Shown: in pieces, positions 25,435 through 34,085 of the stretch
How the letters are laid out: each line of letters opens with the position of its first letter
Numbering within the stretch: the first letter of the stretch is position 1
Assembly: GCF_000283655.1 (NCBI RefSeq)
Contig: NC_016622.1
Span: 446,501-510,500, forward strand
DNA: 64,000 nucleotides
From: Azospirillum lipoferum 4B
Lineage (GTDB): Bacteria > Pseudomonadota > Alphaproteobacteria > Azospirillales > Azospirillaceae
Direction: 5' to 3'
Program-made: the position numbers and the translations under genes
Notes under the pieces: generated by a model
What the model was told of the DNA's origin: nothing
The model's input: only the letters and a program-made list of their open reading frames with translations
The model's database searches: none

Positions 25435-26595
25435 TCACCCCCCCAACACCGCCCCCACCGGCTTCAGCGGCTCGTGCGCATCGAACAGGATCTTCAGGAT
25501 CGCCAGGATCGGCACGGCCAGCAGCGCGCCCGGTATGCCCCACAGCCAGCCCCAGAACAGGATCGACACGAACACCGCGATGGGGTTCAGCGACAGCCGG
25601 CGGCCGACGATCATCGGCGTCAGGAAGTTGCCCTCGATGGTGGTCAGCGCCACGAAGGAGAGGGGCGGCAGCAGGATGGTGCCGAGACCGTCGAAGGTCA
25701 GGACCGACACCAGGAACAGGACCCCGGTCATAACCGCCGGTCCGATGAAGGGGATGTAGTTGGCCACCGCCACCAGCACCCCCCACAGCGCCGGGTTGGG
25801 CAGCCCCCACAGCCACATGACCAGACCGGTGGCGATGCCCAGCGCCACGTTGATCACGGTGATGGTCAGCAGATAGGCGGCGATGTTCTGCTGCAGCGTC
25901 GCCGCGACCATGGCGTAATGCACGCGGTCGTCGACGTTGCGCATGGTGCCGATCAGCGCCTCCAGCGAATGGCGGCCTCTCGCCAGGAAGAAATACAGCA
26001 GGACCTGCAGGATCAGGACATTGACGATCACCGATTCGACATGGCTGACCGCCTGTTCCATCAGCGACGGACCGCGCAGCACCACCTCGCGCACCGGTCC
26101 GGCCTCGTTGCCGGTCTCCTTGGCGATCTGCTCGATCTGGCGCGAGGCCTCGCGGGCCCGCTCGATGCCGGCGCGGATGTCGCCCAGCTTGAACTCCAGC
26201 TCGTGCAACACGCGCGGCATGCGGTTCACCCATTCCGCCGCCGGGGCCGACAGGGTGTAGACCGCCAGCAGCACGCTGCCGAACAGCGTGATCACCATGA
26301 TGGCGGCGCCGATCCCTTCCGGAATGCCGATACGGTAGAGCGCGCGCACCAGCGGCCGCAGCAGGAAGCTGAGGATCAGCGCCAGCATGATCGGCAGCAG
26401 GACCTCGCGCCCGAAATACAGCGCGAACAGCACGGCGATCACGAACAGGCCGACGGCGGCGATGGTCAGCGGATCGCGGCGGTGGCCGGGCGGGGGCAGG
26501 GGCTCGGTCACCGGTTCCGGCGTTCCGGGAAGCGGGGCCTCGGGCGCGGGGGGATGCGCAGGGGGAACCGAGGCGAGCGGGCTGCGGTCTGTCAT
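25435..26595 (-). CDS. AI-2E-family transporter (PerM-like permease)
   Basis: Inner-membrane protein of 386 residues with seven or eight helices and a long cytoplasmic/periplasmic linker (about residues 125-200). Family markers: LLPIMLALILSFLLRPLV, VANYIPFIGPAV, and the C-terminal NFLTPMIVGRRLSLNPIAVFVS. Members export autoinducer-2 or act as Na+/H+ antiporters or general exporters; the actual substrate is open. A Pro-rich N-terminus of about 40 residues precedes the first helix. Start at 26595, 124 bp from the divergent creA. Confidence 0.87.
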   Translation of the reverse strand: MTDRSPLASVPPAHPPAPEAPLPGTPEPVTEPLPPPGHRRDPLTIAAVGLFVIAVLFALYFGREVLLPIMLALILSFLLRPLVRALYRIGIPEGIGAAIMVITLFGSVLLAVYTLSAPAAEWVNRMPRVLHELEFKLGDIRAGIERAREASRQIEQIAKETGNEAGPVREVVLRGPSLMEQAVSHVESVIVNVLILQVLLYFFLARGRHSLEALIGTMRNVDDRVHYAMVAATLQQNIAAYLLTITVINVALGIATGLVMWLWGLPNPALWGVLVAVANYIPFIGPAVMTGVLFLVSVLTFDGLGTILLPPLSFVALTTIEGNFLTPMIVGRRLSLNPIAVFVSILFWGWLWGIPGALLAVPILAILKILFDAHEPLKPVGAVLGG

Positions 26596-26719
26596 CGCGG
26601 TGGCCGGACCTCCGAAGGACGGCGCTTGACGGTGGCGCCGGACCCTCCGATCTAGGGGAGTATTTTTCCGGGCCGCGCTTTCTGCGGTCCCGCCCGTCCT
26701 TGCCGGAGACCCAGTCGCG

Positions 26720-27244
26720 ATGCGCAGCCCGTTTCCCCTGATGAACGTTTCCGCCGGCCTTTTGGTTCTGGGTCTGCTGACAGCCGGGCTCACGCTCCGG
26801 TCCGCGGCGGCGGACGAGGTGGTCGGCCGCTTCTCCAACGACTGGACCGGCAACGGGCTGCAGGTGCAGGCGATCGAGGATCCCGGCGTGAAGGGCGTCA
26901 CCTGCCATCTGGTCGATTTCGACCGCAGCCTGATCGACCGGCTGAGCAAGGGCAACTGGTTCGAGGACCCGTCCAACGCCTCCATCGCCTGCCGCCAGAC
27001 CGGGCCGGTCACCGTCGGCGACATCGAGTTGTCGCAGAAGGGGGAGGAGGTCTTCTCCGAACGGAAAAGCCTGATTTTCAAGTCGATTGCCATCCGCCGC
27101 ATCTACGACCGGCCGAACGACACGCTGGTTTATGTGGTGTACAGCCGGCAGGTGAAGGACGCATCCGCCAAGATGTCGATCTCGACCGTGCCGCTGTTCA
27201 GCGCCAACGCCACCTGGACGAAGGGCAAGCCGCCGGCGAAGTGA
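26720..27244 (+). CDS. creA: CreA-family periplasmic protein
   Basis: Protein of 174 residues with a signal peptide (hydrophobic run about residues 8-30, cleavage after SAAA). The mature start VVGRFSNDWTGNGLQVQAIE and GVTCHLVDFDRSLIDRL are CreA signatures. CreA is conserved in proteobacteria but its function is unknown. A monocistronic gene here, with no creBC neighbours. Confidence 0.9.
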   Translation: MRSPFPLMNVSAGLLVLGLLTAGLTLRSAAADEVVGRFSNDWTGNGLQVQAIEDPGVKGVTCHLVDFDRSLIDRLSKGNWFEDPSNASIACRQTGPVTVGDIELSQKGEEVFSERKSLIFKSIAIRRIYDRPNDTLVYVVYSRQVKDASAKMSISTVPLFSANATWTKGKPPAK

Positions 27245-27250
27245 GCGGGT

Positions 27251-28219
27251 TTACCCCACGATCCGGCCCAGACGCACCGCCGTCTGGCCGGACTTCACCC
27301 GGCGGGCGGGCATGATCAGGACGCAGTCGTCATAAGGGGTCAGGACGGCGCGACCGTCGTCCCAGCCGATGACGGTGCCGGCGCGGCCGATCACCTCCAT
27401 GCCGACGAAGGGGGCGGTGAAGCGGAAGCGCTCGCTGGACGCGGTGACGGCGTCGGTGACCTCGACCACCCGCTGAGAATCGGTGCGCGGGCGCAGGCGC
27501 GGACCGTTCCCCTGCCGGCCGATCATGTCCGAATCGATCATTTCCAGGCCGAGCAGCAGGCGCAGACAGCTTTCCAGCGCGACCGTCGCCGTCTCGGTCC
27601 GCCAATGCTGACCGCATTCGACCAGGATCGCGGTGCGTGACCCCTCCGCCTCGGCGAAGCTGCCATAGTCGATCAGCCGCTTCCCCCCGGCATGGCCGCC
27701 ATCGGCCACTATCCAGGCCGGATAGCCGAGACCGAGCGCCAGGTCGCGCCCGCGCGTGGTCCGGCCGCACAGGGTCAGCGGGGCCGTGTCCGCGGTCATC
27801 GAATGGAGGTCGAGCAGCAGGTCCGCCGAGTCGTAGACCGGGCGCAGCACCCGGGCGCGCCGCAACTCCACACTGTCGCGCCGGCCGTCGAGCTGGTCGG
27901 GCGACCACAGCCGGTTGAAATCCTCGTCCAGATAGCGCGAGGCGTAGGGGTTCTGCCGGTCGAAGGCGGCGTAGGCGGCGGTATTGGCGAAGACGAAGGT
28001 CAGCCGCCCACGTCGTGGCCGCAGACCCATCCGCAGCAGCGCATCCAGCGCGATGGCGCCGCACAGCTCGTTGCCGTGGACGAGCGCATTGAGCACCACA
28101 TGCGGTCCCGGCTCTTCCGCCGACAGGCTGGTGACGTGATCGATGCCGGTGTTGCCGCGCCGGTAGGGCGCGATGTCCGGCGGTGAGAGTTCGACGGGAG
28201 CGAAAAGGGGATCGGTCAA
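27251..28219 (-). CDS. Succinylglutamate desuccinylase/aspartoacylase-family deacylase
   Basis: Zinc hydrolase of 322 residues, M14-like fold. The metal-binding HGNE motif is in LNALVHGNELCGAIALD near residue 48, and the third ligand in LLLDLHSMT; the catalytic Glu lies in AILVECGQHW. A C-terminal beta domain follows. The family removes acyl groups from amino-acid derivatives. It converges with creA (6-bp gap) and diverges from an N-formylglutamate amidohydrolase, so both sides of 28.2-28.5 kb encode N-acyl amino-acid hydrolases. Confidence 0.85.
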   Translation of the reverse strand: MTDPLFAPVELSPPDIAPYRRGNTGIDHVTSLSAEEPGPHVVLNALVHGNELCGAIALDALLRMGLRPRRGRLTFVFANTAAYAAFDRQNPYASRYLDEDFNRLWSPDQLDGRRDSVELRRARVLRPVYDSADLLLDLHSMTADTAPLTLCGRTTRGRDLALGLGYPAWIVADGGHAGGKRLIDYGSFAEAEGSRTAILVECGQHWRTETATVALESCLRLLLGLEMIDSDMIGRQGNGPRLRPRTDSQRVVEVTDAVTASSERFRFTAPFVGMEVIGRAGTVIGWDDGRAVLTPYDDCVLIMPARRVKSGQTAVRLGRIVG

Positions 28220-28400
28220 GCGGCAGGCTCGCCAGCGGTGGGGGCGCTCCGGTCAGTATGGCGAACCATGGGACCCCGCGCCAGTCCGGGGCAGGTCGGC
28301 GGCGTGGATTTTTCGGCTGATGCGGCTGGCGCGATGTTGCGGCGGCATGGCAGGATCGTGACAGATTGCCGTCGACTGCGGCTTGACGCATGGGTTATAG

Positions 28401-28438
28401 GATCTGCGGGATCCGTTTTTCACGGGATCCGCAGGATC
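28401..28438. promoter_or_regulatory. Imperfect palindrome upstream of the second N-formylglutamate amidohydrolase gene
   Basis: GATCTGCGGGATCCGT and ACGGGATCCGCAGGATC face each other around a 5-nt loop, pairing along about 16 bp with small bulges. It lies in the 280-bp divergent intergenic region and could be an operator or an RNA hairpin. Confidence 0.5.
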
Positions 28439-28499
28439 AATGAAGGCGGCGGTCGAGCTTGCGGTTAACACAGTCTTGGCGTCTGGGCGGGGCCGGTCG

Positions 28500-29366
28500 A
28501 TGAGCTTCGTGATCGATGACGTACTTGTCCGCAACGACCCGGTCGGCCATCGCCTGCCGGTGCTGTTCGATTCGCCCCACAGCGGCAGCGTCTATCCCGC
28601 CGATTTCCGGGTGGTCTGTCCGCATCCCCTGCTGCGCCAGGGCGAGGACAGCCATGTGGAGGAGCTGTTCGCCACGGCCCCCGACCATGGCGCGACCCTG
28701 CTGTGCGCGCTGTTTCCCCGCACCTGCATCGACGTGAACCGCGCGGTGGACGACATCGACCCGACGCTGATCGACGGCGACTGGCCGGTGCCGCTGCGCC
28801 CGACCGCGCGCAGCACGCTGGGCATGGGGTTGATCCGCAGCATGCTGCGGCCGGGGGTTCCGCTCTATGACGGCAAGCTGCCGGCTGCGGTGGTCGCCGA
28901 CCGGATCGACCGCTATTACCGCCCCTACCATGCCCAGATGCGGCTGGCGCTCGACGGGCTGGCCGATCGCTTCGGCGCGGTCTGGCACGTCAACTGCCAT
29001 TCGATGCCGTCGTCGCTGCGACCGGACGGGCGCGATCCGCTGGCGGCGGATTTCGTGATCGGCGACCGCGACGGCACCACAAGCGAGCCGGGATTCGTCC
29101 ATCTGGTGGCGCAGACCCTGCGCGGCTTCGGCTATCGCGTGGCGATCAACGATCCCTACAAGGGGGTGGAACTGCTGGCGCGTTACGGCGATCCGGCAAG
29201 CGGCCGCCATTCGATCCAGCTGGAGATCAACCGGCGCCTCTACATGAACGAGGAGACGCTGGAGCGGCACGACGGCTTCACCCGGCTGAAGGGCGACATC
29301 GACCTGCTGATCGGCCGCATCGCCGACTATGCCGGGCAGAGCATCCTGCGCCGCGCAGCGGAATAG
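28500..29366 (+). CDS. N-formylglutamate amidohydrolase family protein (second copy)
   Basis: Protein of 288 residues with the metal-binding LFDSPHSGSVYPADF near residue 21, CIDVNRAVDDIDP, and VNCHSMPS, closer to classic HutG-type FGase than the copy at 3941. It also has LEINRRLYMNE, a typical late motif. ATG 28440 would add 20 residues but abuts the palindrome; ATG 28500 gives the family N-terminus. The deacylase gene lies divergently. No hut genes are adjacent. Confidence 0.88.
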   Translation: MSFVIDDVLVRNDPVGHRLPVLFDSPHSGSVYPADFRVVCPHPLLRQGEDSHVEELFATAPDHGATLLCALFPRTCIDVNRAVDDIDPTLIDGDWPVPLRPTARSTLGMGLIRSMLRPGVPLYDGKLPAAVVADRIDRYYRPYHAQMRLALDGLADRFGAVWHVNCHSMPSSLRPDGRDPLAADFVIGDRDGTTSEPGFVHLVAQTLRGFGYRVAINDPYKGVELLARYGDPASGRHSIQLEINRRLYMNEETLERHDGFTRLKGDIDLLIGRIADYAGQSILRRAAE

Positions 29367-29370
29367 GCGG

Positions 29371-29399
29371 CCCGCCGCCGTTCCCGTTCGGGCGGCGGG
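29371..29399. terminator. Terminator-like hairpin between converging genes
   Basis: Perfect 9-bp stem CCCGCCGCC / GGCGGCGGG with an 11-nt loop, 4 bp past the amidohydrolase stop and before the converging DUF1476 gene. It lacks a T-run. Confidence 0.45.
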
Positions 29400-29424
29400 T
29401 CCGCAGGACGGGAGGGGCCCCCGA

Positions 29425-29745
29425 TCAGTCTTGCGTCACCTGCTGGCGCGCCAGATCCAGGAACTGGGCCATCTGCTTTTCCACCCGGTGGTCGGAGATG
29501 TCGACTCCGCGGGCGTGCAGGTCGGCGCACAGCTTGTCCCGGATGTCGTGCGGGCCGAGCGTGGCGATGTCGGTGTCCACGACCTCGCGGGCGTAGGCTT
29601 CCGCCTCGGCCCCGGTCAGCCCCATCAGGGTGGCGGCCCATTCGCCGGCCAGCCGGTCGCGCCGTGCGCGGATGCGGAAGAGCAGGTCCTCGTCATGTTG
29701 GAATTTGGTCTCGAAGGCCTTTTCGCGGTCGTCGAAGGTCGTCAT
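29425..29745 (-). CDS. DUF1476 protein: F1F0-ATPase inhibitor zeta subunit
   Basis: Helical protein of 106 residues beginning MTTFDDREKAFETKFQHDEDL, the DUF1476 signature. In Paracoccus the zeta subunit blocks reverse rotation (ATP hydrolysis) of the F1 motor through its N-terminal segment; the remaining four-helix part is also present here. No atp gene is close, as usual for this family. An AAGGAG lies somewhat far (12 nt) from the ATG, with AGGT closer in. Confidence 0.88.
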   Translation of the reverse strand: MTTFDDREKAFETKFQHDEDLLFRIRARRDRLAGEWAATLMGLTGAEAEAYAREVVDTDIATLGPHDIRDKLCADLHARGVDISDHRVEKQMAQFLDLARQQVTQD

Positions 29746-29924
29746 GATGACCTGCGCTCCTTTATTGGTTTCACTCCCATTCCCAAGGATTATATAGCCG
29801 GGAAACGGCCGCCGTCACCGTCCCGCCGCGTCGCAGCCACGGATATTCCGCGGCCATTTCCACGGATTGACAGCGATTCCCGTTCCTCTCCCCCGACAAG
29901 ACGAAACAGCGGACAGGGCAAGGC

Positions 29925-30698
29925 ATGTGCAGCGTGATTCTCCTGCGGCGACCCGACGCAACCTGGCCGCTGGTCGTCGCCGGGAACCGTGACGAGATGG
30001 CGGGGCGGCCCTGGCTGCCGCCCGCCCGCCATTGGCCCGACCGGCCGAATGTGGTCGCCGGGCTGGACGAGCTGGCCGGCGGCTCCTGGATGGGGTTGAA
30101 CGACGAGGGGGTGGTGGCGGTCATCCTCAACCGCTTCGGTACGCTGGGGCCGGAAGCCGGCAAGCGCTCGCGCGGGGAACTGGTGCTGGATGCGCTCGAC
30201 CATGCCGACGCCGCCGATGCGGCGCGCAGCTTCGCCCATCTCGACATCCGCGCCTACCGCCCCTTCAATCTGGTGATCGCCGACAACCGCGACGCCTTTC
30301 TGGTGGTCCATCGCGGCGCCAACCCGCGCCACCGGCCGGAGGTGTCGTCGATCCCCGCCGGCGTCCATATGCTGACCGCTTTCGAGCTGGACGACCCGCA
30401 GGACCCCCGCACCGCCTTCTATCGCCCGCTGTTCGAGCATGCCGCGCCGCCGGCCACCGACGCCCCCGACGCGGAGTCCTTCGCCTGGGGCGGCTGGCCG
30501 GAATTGATGGGCAGCCGCATCTGGGAAGGCACGCCGGACGAGCGCGGCGCCATGGACTTCACGCTGCCGAGCGGCTTCGGCACCTCGTCCAGCTCGCTGC
30601 TGGCGCTGCCCAGGGTGGAGCGGCCCGACCTGAACCCGATCTGGCACTTCGCCCCCGGCCGGCCGCACGCGGTGCCCTATGCGCCGGTGGAGCTGTGA
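29925..30698 (+). CDS. NRDE-family (TANGO2-like) protein
   Basis: Protein of 257 residues that begins with Cys2 (MCSVILL) and carries the family-defining AGNRDEMAGRP near residue 20. The catalytic-looking Cys after the initiator Met resembles N-terminal nucleophile hydrolases, but the biochemical role is unsettled; eukaryotic TANGO2 has been tied to heme and lipid handling. Single gene; AT-rich 180-bp region upstream without a clear promoter. Confidence 0.88.
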   Translation: MCSVILLRRPDATWPLVVAGNRDEMAGRPWLPPARHWPDRPNVVAGLDELAGGSWMGLNDEGVVAVILNRFGTLGPEAGKRSRGELVLDALDHADAADAARSFAHLDIRAYRPFNLVIADNRDAFLVVHRGANPRHRPEVSSIPAGVHMLTAFELDDPQDPRTAFYRPLFEHAAPPATDAPDAESFAWGGWPELMGSRIWEGTPDERGAMDFTLPSGFGTSSSSLLALPRVERPDLNPIWHFAPGRPHAVPYAPVEL

Positions 30699-30742
30699 GA
30701 GAGTGTCGACTGCCGGGTCAGTTGCGCATGGCGGGCAAAATT

Positions 30743-30878
30743 GACACGGATGTCACGGATTTAGACACGGATTACACGGATTTTTCTGGGTTTGCCGAGA
30801 TTCCGGCCTTTCCCGAAAGCCATGAATTTGGGACGCCACATCCGTGAAATCCGTATTCAAATCCGTGTAATCCGTGGA
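30743..30878. repeat. Inverted repeat built of CACGGAT units
   Basis: The left arm (30744-30780) has four CACGGAT-type units and the right arm (30840-30878) four ATCCGTG units. The 37-bp arms match at about 31 positions, with about 60 bp between them. It lies in the 344-bp gap before purC and contains no credible gene. Similar CACGGAT arrays are known to me from many bacteria, often near GxxExxY genes, but no such gene is here. Confidence 0.7.
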
Positions 30879-30946
30879 GATCTTGCCTCCGACGCCGCGC
30901 CCCAGGGGATCCGCGACCACACAATCCTGCCCTCCCGCCCCCGTCG

Positions 30947-30975
30947 TTGTGTTCGTGCACCCGGCTTGCTATATC
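30947..30975 (+). promoter_or_regulatory. Candidate sigma-70 promoter of purC
   Basis: TTGTGT, 17-bp spacer, TATATC, giving a leader of about 60 nt before purC. It lies just downstream of the CACGGAT repeat. Confidence 0.55.
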
Positions 30976-31042
30976 ACTCAGGCACATTCCTGGGCCGGCA
31001 AGCTCGCTTGACCGGTCCTTACGTATTTGGACGAAACACGCG

Positions 31043-31807
31043 ATGACACGACGCCGGCGCATCTACGAAGGCAAGGCCAAGGTTCTTTTCGAAGGGCCGG
31101 AGCCGGGCACCCTGGTGCAGTACTTCAAGGACGACGCCACCGCCTTCAACAACCAGAAGAAGGGCGTCATCACCGGCAAGGGGGTGCTGAACAACCGCAT
31201 CTCCGAATATCTGATGAGCCGCCTGTCCGAGATCGGCGTGCCCACGCACTTCATGCGCCGCCTGAACATGCGCGAGCAGCTGGTGCGCGAGGTGGAGATC
31301 ATCCCGATCGAGGTCGTCGTCCGCAACGTCGCTGCCGGCAGCCTGTCGCGCCGCTTCGGCATTCCCGAAGGCACGCCGCTGCCGCGCTCCATCATCGAGT
31401 ATTATTACAAGTCGGACGAGCTGAACGACCCGATGGTCTCGGAAGAGCACATCACCGCCTTCGGCTGGGCCGGCCCGCAGGATCTCGACGACATGGTCGC
31501 GCTGTCGTTGCGCGTGAACGATTATCTGTCCGGCCTCTTCCTCGGCATCGGGCTCAAGCTGGTGGACTTCAAGCTGGAGTTCGGCCGGCTGTGGGAGAAC
31601 GAGGAGATGCGGATCGTCCTGGCGGACGAGATCAGCCCCGACAATTGCCGGCTGTGGGACGTCAAGACCAACGAAAAGCTGGACAAGGACCGGTTCCGCC
31701 AGGATCTGGGCCGCGTCGAGGAAGCCTATCAGGAGGTCGCGCGGCGCCTCGGCATCCTGCCGGAAGGCGGGCCGAGCGACGTCAAGGGCCCCAAGACCAT
31801 CCAGTAG
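31043..31807 (+). CDS. purC: SAICAR synthase (phosphoribosylaminoimidazole-succinocarboxamide synthase)
   Basis: ATP-dependent purine enzyme that joins aspartate to CAIR. The 254-residue protein has [15 protein letters not shown] at the N-terminus, [39 protein letters not shown] and DFKLEFGR, all family signatures. Start at 31043 gives the standard N-terminus. purS follows after 47 bp, a common alphaproteobacterial pair. Confidence 0.96.
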   Translation: MTRRRRIYEGKAKVLFEGPEPGTLVQYFKDDATAFNNQKKGVITGKGVLNNRISEYLMSRLSEIGVPTHFMRRLNMREQLVREVEIIPIEVVVRNVAAGSLSRRFGIPEGTPLPRSIIEYYYKSDELNDPMVSEEHITAFGWAGPQDLDDMVALSLRVNDYLSGLFLGIGLKLVDFKLEFGRLWENEEMRIVLADEISPDNCRLWDVKTNEKLDKDRFRQDLGRVEEAYQEVARRLGILPEGGPSDVKGPKTIQ

Positions 31808-31854
31808 TCAGCAACCACCCCTCCACCCAACACCGTAAAGCGAGCGGACATCCG

Positions 31855-32097
31855 ATGAAGGCCAAGGTTCACGTCACCCTCAAGCGCGGCGTTCTCGACC
31901 CCCAGGGCAAGGCCATTGCGCACGCGCTGCACACGCTGGGCTTCGACGGCGTCGAGGACGTCCGCGCCGGCAAGGTGATCGAGCTGCAGCTCAAGAGCAC
32001 CGACGAGGCGACCGCCCGCAAAGAGGTCGAGGCGATGTGCAGCAAGCTGCTCGCCAACACCGTGATCGAGGACTACGCCATCGAGCTGGTGGCCTGA
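31855..32097 (+). CDS. purS: Phosphoribosylformylglycinamidine synthase subunit PurS
   Basis: Small subunit of 80 residues of the three-part FGAM synthase (PurS, PurQ, PurL); it bridges the glutaminase and synthase subunits. MKAKVHVTLKRGVLDPQGKA and LGFDGVEDVRAGKVIEL are typical. purQ and purL, which usually follow, are not here; a DNA glycosylase gene follows instead. Confidence 0.95.
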   Translation: MKAKVHVTLKRGVLDPQGKAIAHALHTLGFDGVEDVRAGKVIELQLKSTDEATARKEVEAMCSKLLANTVIEDYAIELVA

Positions 32098-32141
32098 GCC
32101 ACCGGTTGTCTGGAGCAGAGCGCGGCCGATGAGCGTCGAGC

Positions 32142-32780
32142 ATGAACGCTGAGCATCTGGCCGCGCTCGACCCCATTTTCGCCGAATGCCTGCGCGTCGG
32201 CGGCCCGGTGATCCGCGATTTCACCCGGCCGACCGGCTTCGTCGGCCTGCTGCGCATGGTGATGGAGCAGCAGCTCTCCACCAAGGTGGCGCTGGCCCTG
32301 TGGGCCAAGCTGCAGGACCGGCTGGGCGGCGAGGTCACTCCCGGCGCCATATTGGCGCTGAACGACGAGACCTTGCGCGCCTGCGGTTTCTCCCGCCAGA
32401 AGATCGGCTACGCCCGCGGCCTTGCCGAGGCGGTGGCGAGCGGCCGGCTCGATTTCGACATCATCCATGACCTGCCGGACGAGGAGGCGATTGCCCGACT
32501 CGTCGCGCTAAAGGGCATCGGCCGCTGGAGCGCCGAGGTCTATCTGATGACCACGCTCGACCGGCCGGACATCTGGCCCATCGGCGATCTGGCGATCCAG
32601 CTGGGAGTCCAGCGGCTGAAGGGCTGGGCCGACAAGCCGACGGCGAAGCAGTTGATCGAGGTGGCCGAACCCTGGCGGCCCTACCGCTCGCTGGCGGCGC
32701 GGCTGGTCTGGCACCATTACGTGGCGCTGCAGGAGCAGGCTAGGGCGGCGAGGGTCGGCAAGGGATTGCCCCCTCCCTAA
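32142..32780 (+). CDS. DNA-3-methyladenine glycosylase II (AlkA-like)
   Basis: Base-excision repair enzyme of 212 residues with the HhH-GPD fold: EQQLSTKVALALW near residue 40, hairpin LKGIGRWSAEVYLM, and the catalytic Asp in DIWPIGDLAIQ near residue 150. It lacks the N-terminal AlkA domain of E. coli, as is common. The last codons (GLPPP) and the TAA stop lie inside the dispersed repeat at 32766, so the C-terminus was probably altered by that repeat. Confidence 0.88.
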   Translation: MNAEHLAALDPIFAECLRVGGPVIRDFTRPTGFVGLLRMVMEQQLSTKVALALWAKLQDRLGGEVTPGAILALNDETLRACGFSRQKIGYARGLAEAVASGRLDFDIIHDLPDEEAIARLVALKGIGRWSAEVYLMTTLDRPDIWPIGDLAIQLGVQRLKGWADKPTAKQLIEVAEPWRPYRSLAARLVWHHYVALQEQARAARVGKGLPPP

Positions 32781-32869
32781 CCCTCCCCCTCTTCGAGGGA
32801 GAGGGGACTGCCGCCGCCCTTGCACTTACTCCCTCTCCCGCGAAGCGGGGGAGGGTTGGGGAGGGGGCA
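32766..32869. repeat. Dispersed palindromic intergenic repeat, copy 2
   Basis: Starts TTGCCCCCTCCCTAACCCTC, ends GGAGGGTTGGGGAGGGGGC. Inner part CCCTCTTCGAGGGAGAGGGG, then ACTGCCGCCGC, then CTCCCTCTCCCGCGAAGCGG. Outer ends are inverted repeats of each other, with two inner hairpins. The first 15 bp overlap the end of the glycosylase gene. Confidence 0.88.
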
Positions 32870-32893
32870 TCGTCAGCCGACACCTCCACAGCC

Positions 32894-33865
32894 TCACCCC
32901 GCCAGCACCGGCAACCGCCACCCCGCCAGCGCGATCTCCACCGGCAGCCGCGCCAGCACGTCGCCGTCGCCCTGCACTGCGTCGGCGAACAGCCCGTCGC
33001 CCGCCGGCCCTTCGATGCGCACGCGCTTCGCCGTCACCACGCGATACTCCGGAAAACGCGCCAGCCGCCCGGCGGTGACGCCCCAGACATAGCGCAGCGC
33101 GTTCAGCCGCCCGCCGCGCGGGAACAGGCAGACATGCAGCTCCGGCTCGGTCAGCCGGGCATCGGGCGCACAGATGAAGCGGCCGCCGTAGAAATGCCCC
33201 TTGGCGACGATGACCGACGCCACGTCGTGAGCCTCCCCGTCATCCAGCGTCACCCGATAGCGGTGATCCGGCCGGGTCGCCAGCTGCACCAGCGTTTCCG
33301 CCACATAGGCGCCCTTGCCGATCAGCCGCTTCACCCGCGGGTCGACCCGCTCCACCACCCGCGCGTCCAGCCCGACCCCGGCCATCAGCGAGAACACCCG
33401 CCCGTTCGCCAGCGCCGGCCAGATCATCGTCCGCCGCCCGCCGGCAATCGCCGCGGCGATGCGTTCCGCATCCATGCCCAGGCCCAGTTCGGCGGCCAGC
33501 ACGTTGGCGGTGCCCATCGGCACGATGCCGAGCGGCAGCGGCAGGCCCGCCGCGGCATGGACCGCCAGCCCGTTGATGACCTCGTTGATGGTGCCGTCGC
33601 CACCGGCCGCGATGACGGCATCGACCTCGGCGGGATCCGCACCGCGGGCGAAGTCCTCGGCATCGCCGCGCTTGCCCGTCGGCTTGACGGTGACCGACAG
33701 GCCGCGCGCCTCCAGCCGGGACACCACCGCGCGCAGCCGCCGTGCCCGCCGCCCGCCCGCCGTCGGGTTGTGGATCACCAGCAGCCGCCGCACTTCGGCC
33801 GTGGCATCGCTTCCGCCGCCCGAGCCAACCGCCGGGTTCTCGTCCATCAGCACCGTGTCGCGCAC
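32894..33865 (-). CDS. Diacylglycerol/lipid kinase family protein (YegS/BmrU-like)
   Basis: ATP-dependent lipid kinase of 323 residues. Signatures: LLVIHNPTAGGRRARRLR near residue 28, the nucleotide loop AAGGDGTINEVINGL near residue 86, and LGIVPMGTANVLAAELGLG. The C-terminal beta-sandwich domain is present. Substrate not determined; family members phosphorylate diacylglycerol, phosphatidylglycerol or sphingoid lipids. An ATG six codons in is an alternative start. Divergent from the LpxH-like gene. Confidence 0.87.
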   Translation of the reverse strand: MRDTVLMDENPAVGSGGGSDATAEVRRLLVIHNPTAGGRRARRLRAVVSRLEARGLSVTVKPTGKRGDAEDFARGADPAEVDAVIAAGGDGTINEVINGLAVHAAAGLPLPLGIVPMGTANVLAAELGLGMDAERIAAAIAGGRRTMIWPALANGRVFSLMAGVGLDARVVERVDPRVKRLIGKGAYVAETLVQLATRPDHRYRVTLDDGEAHDVASVIVAKGHFYGGRFICAPDARLTEPELHVCLFPRGGRLNALRYVWGVTAGRLARFPEYRVVTAKRVRIEGPAGDGLFADAVQGDGDVLARLPVEIALAGWRLPVLAG

Positions 33866-33937
33866 CGATTCGCTCTCCCTGACCGGCGCACCGGGCGCCT
33901 TCTGTTGCAGAACCGTGAAGGGCAGGCGGCGATTTCA

Positions 33938-34038
33938 TTGCAGTAAAACTGCAACGCTGTGACGAACGCCCAAATCACTGTCACGAATAGGTGCGGGCGT
34001 TCCAAATCATTGTCAAGATGTGGTACTTTCCTTTATAC
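33938..34038 (+). promoter_or_regulatory. Promoter of the LpxH-like gene with palindrome and paired direct repeats
   Basis: TTGTCA (34010), 17-bp spacer, TTATAC (34033). Upstream are the perfect palindrome TTGCAGT-aaa-ACTGCAA (33938-33954) and two direct repeats CAAATCAyTGTCAmGA at 33971 and 34003, 32 bp apart, the second covering the -35. This arrangement suggests control by one or two DNA-binding proteins. Confidence 0.6.
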
Positions 34039-34085
34039 GGCTGTTGTCTTGATGGCCACCGGCCATGGCGACGACGGAGCGGATG

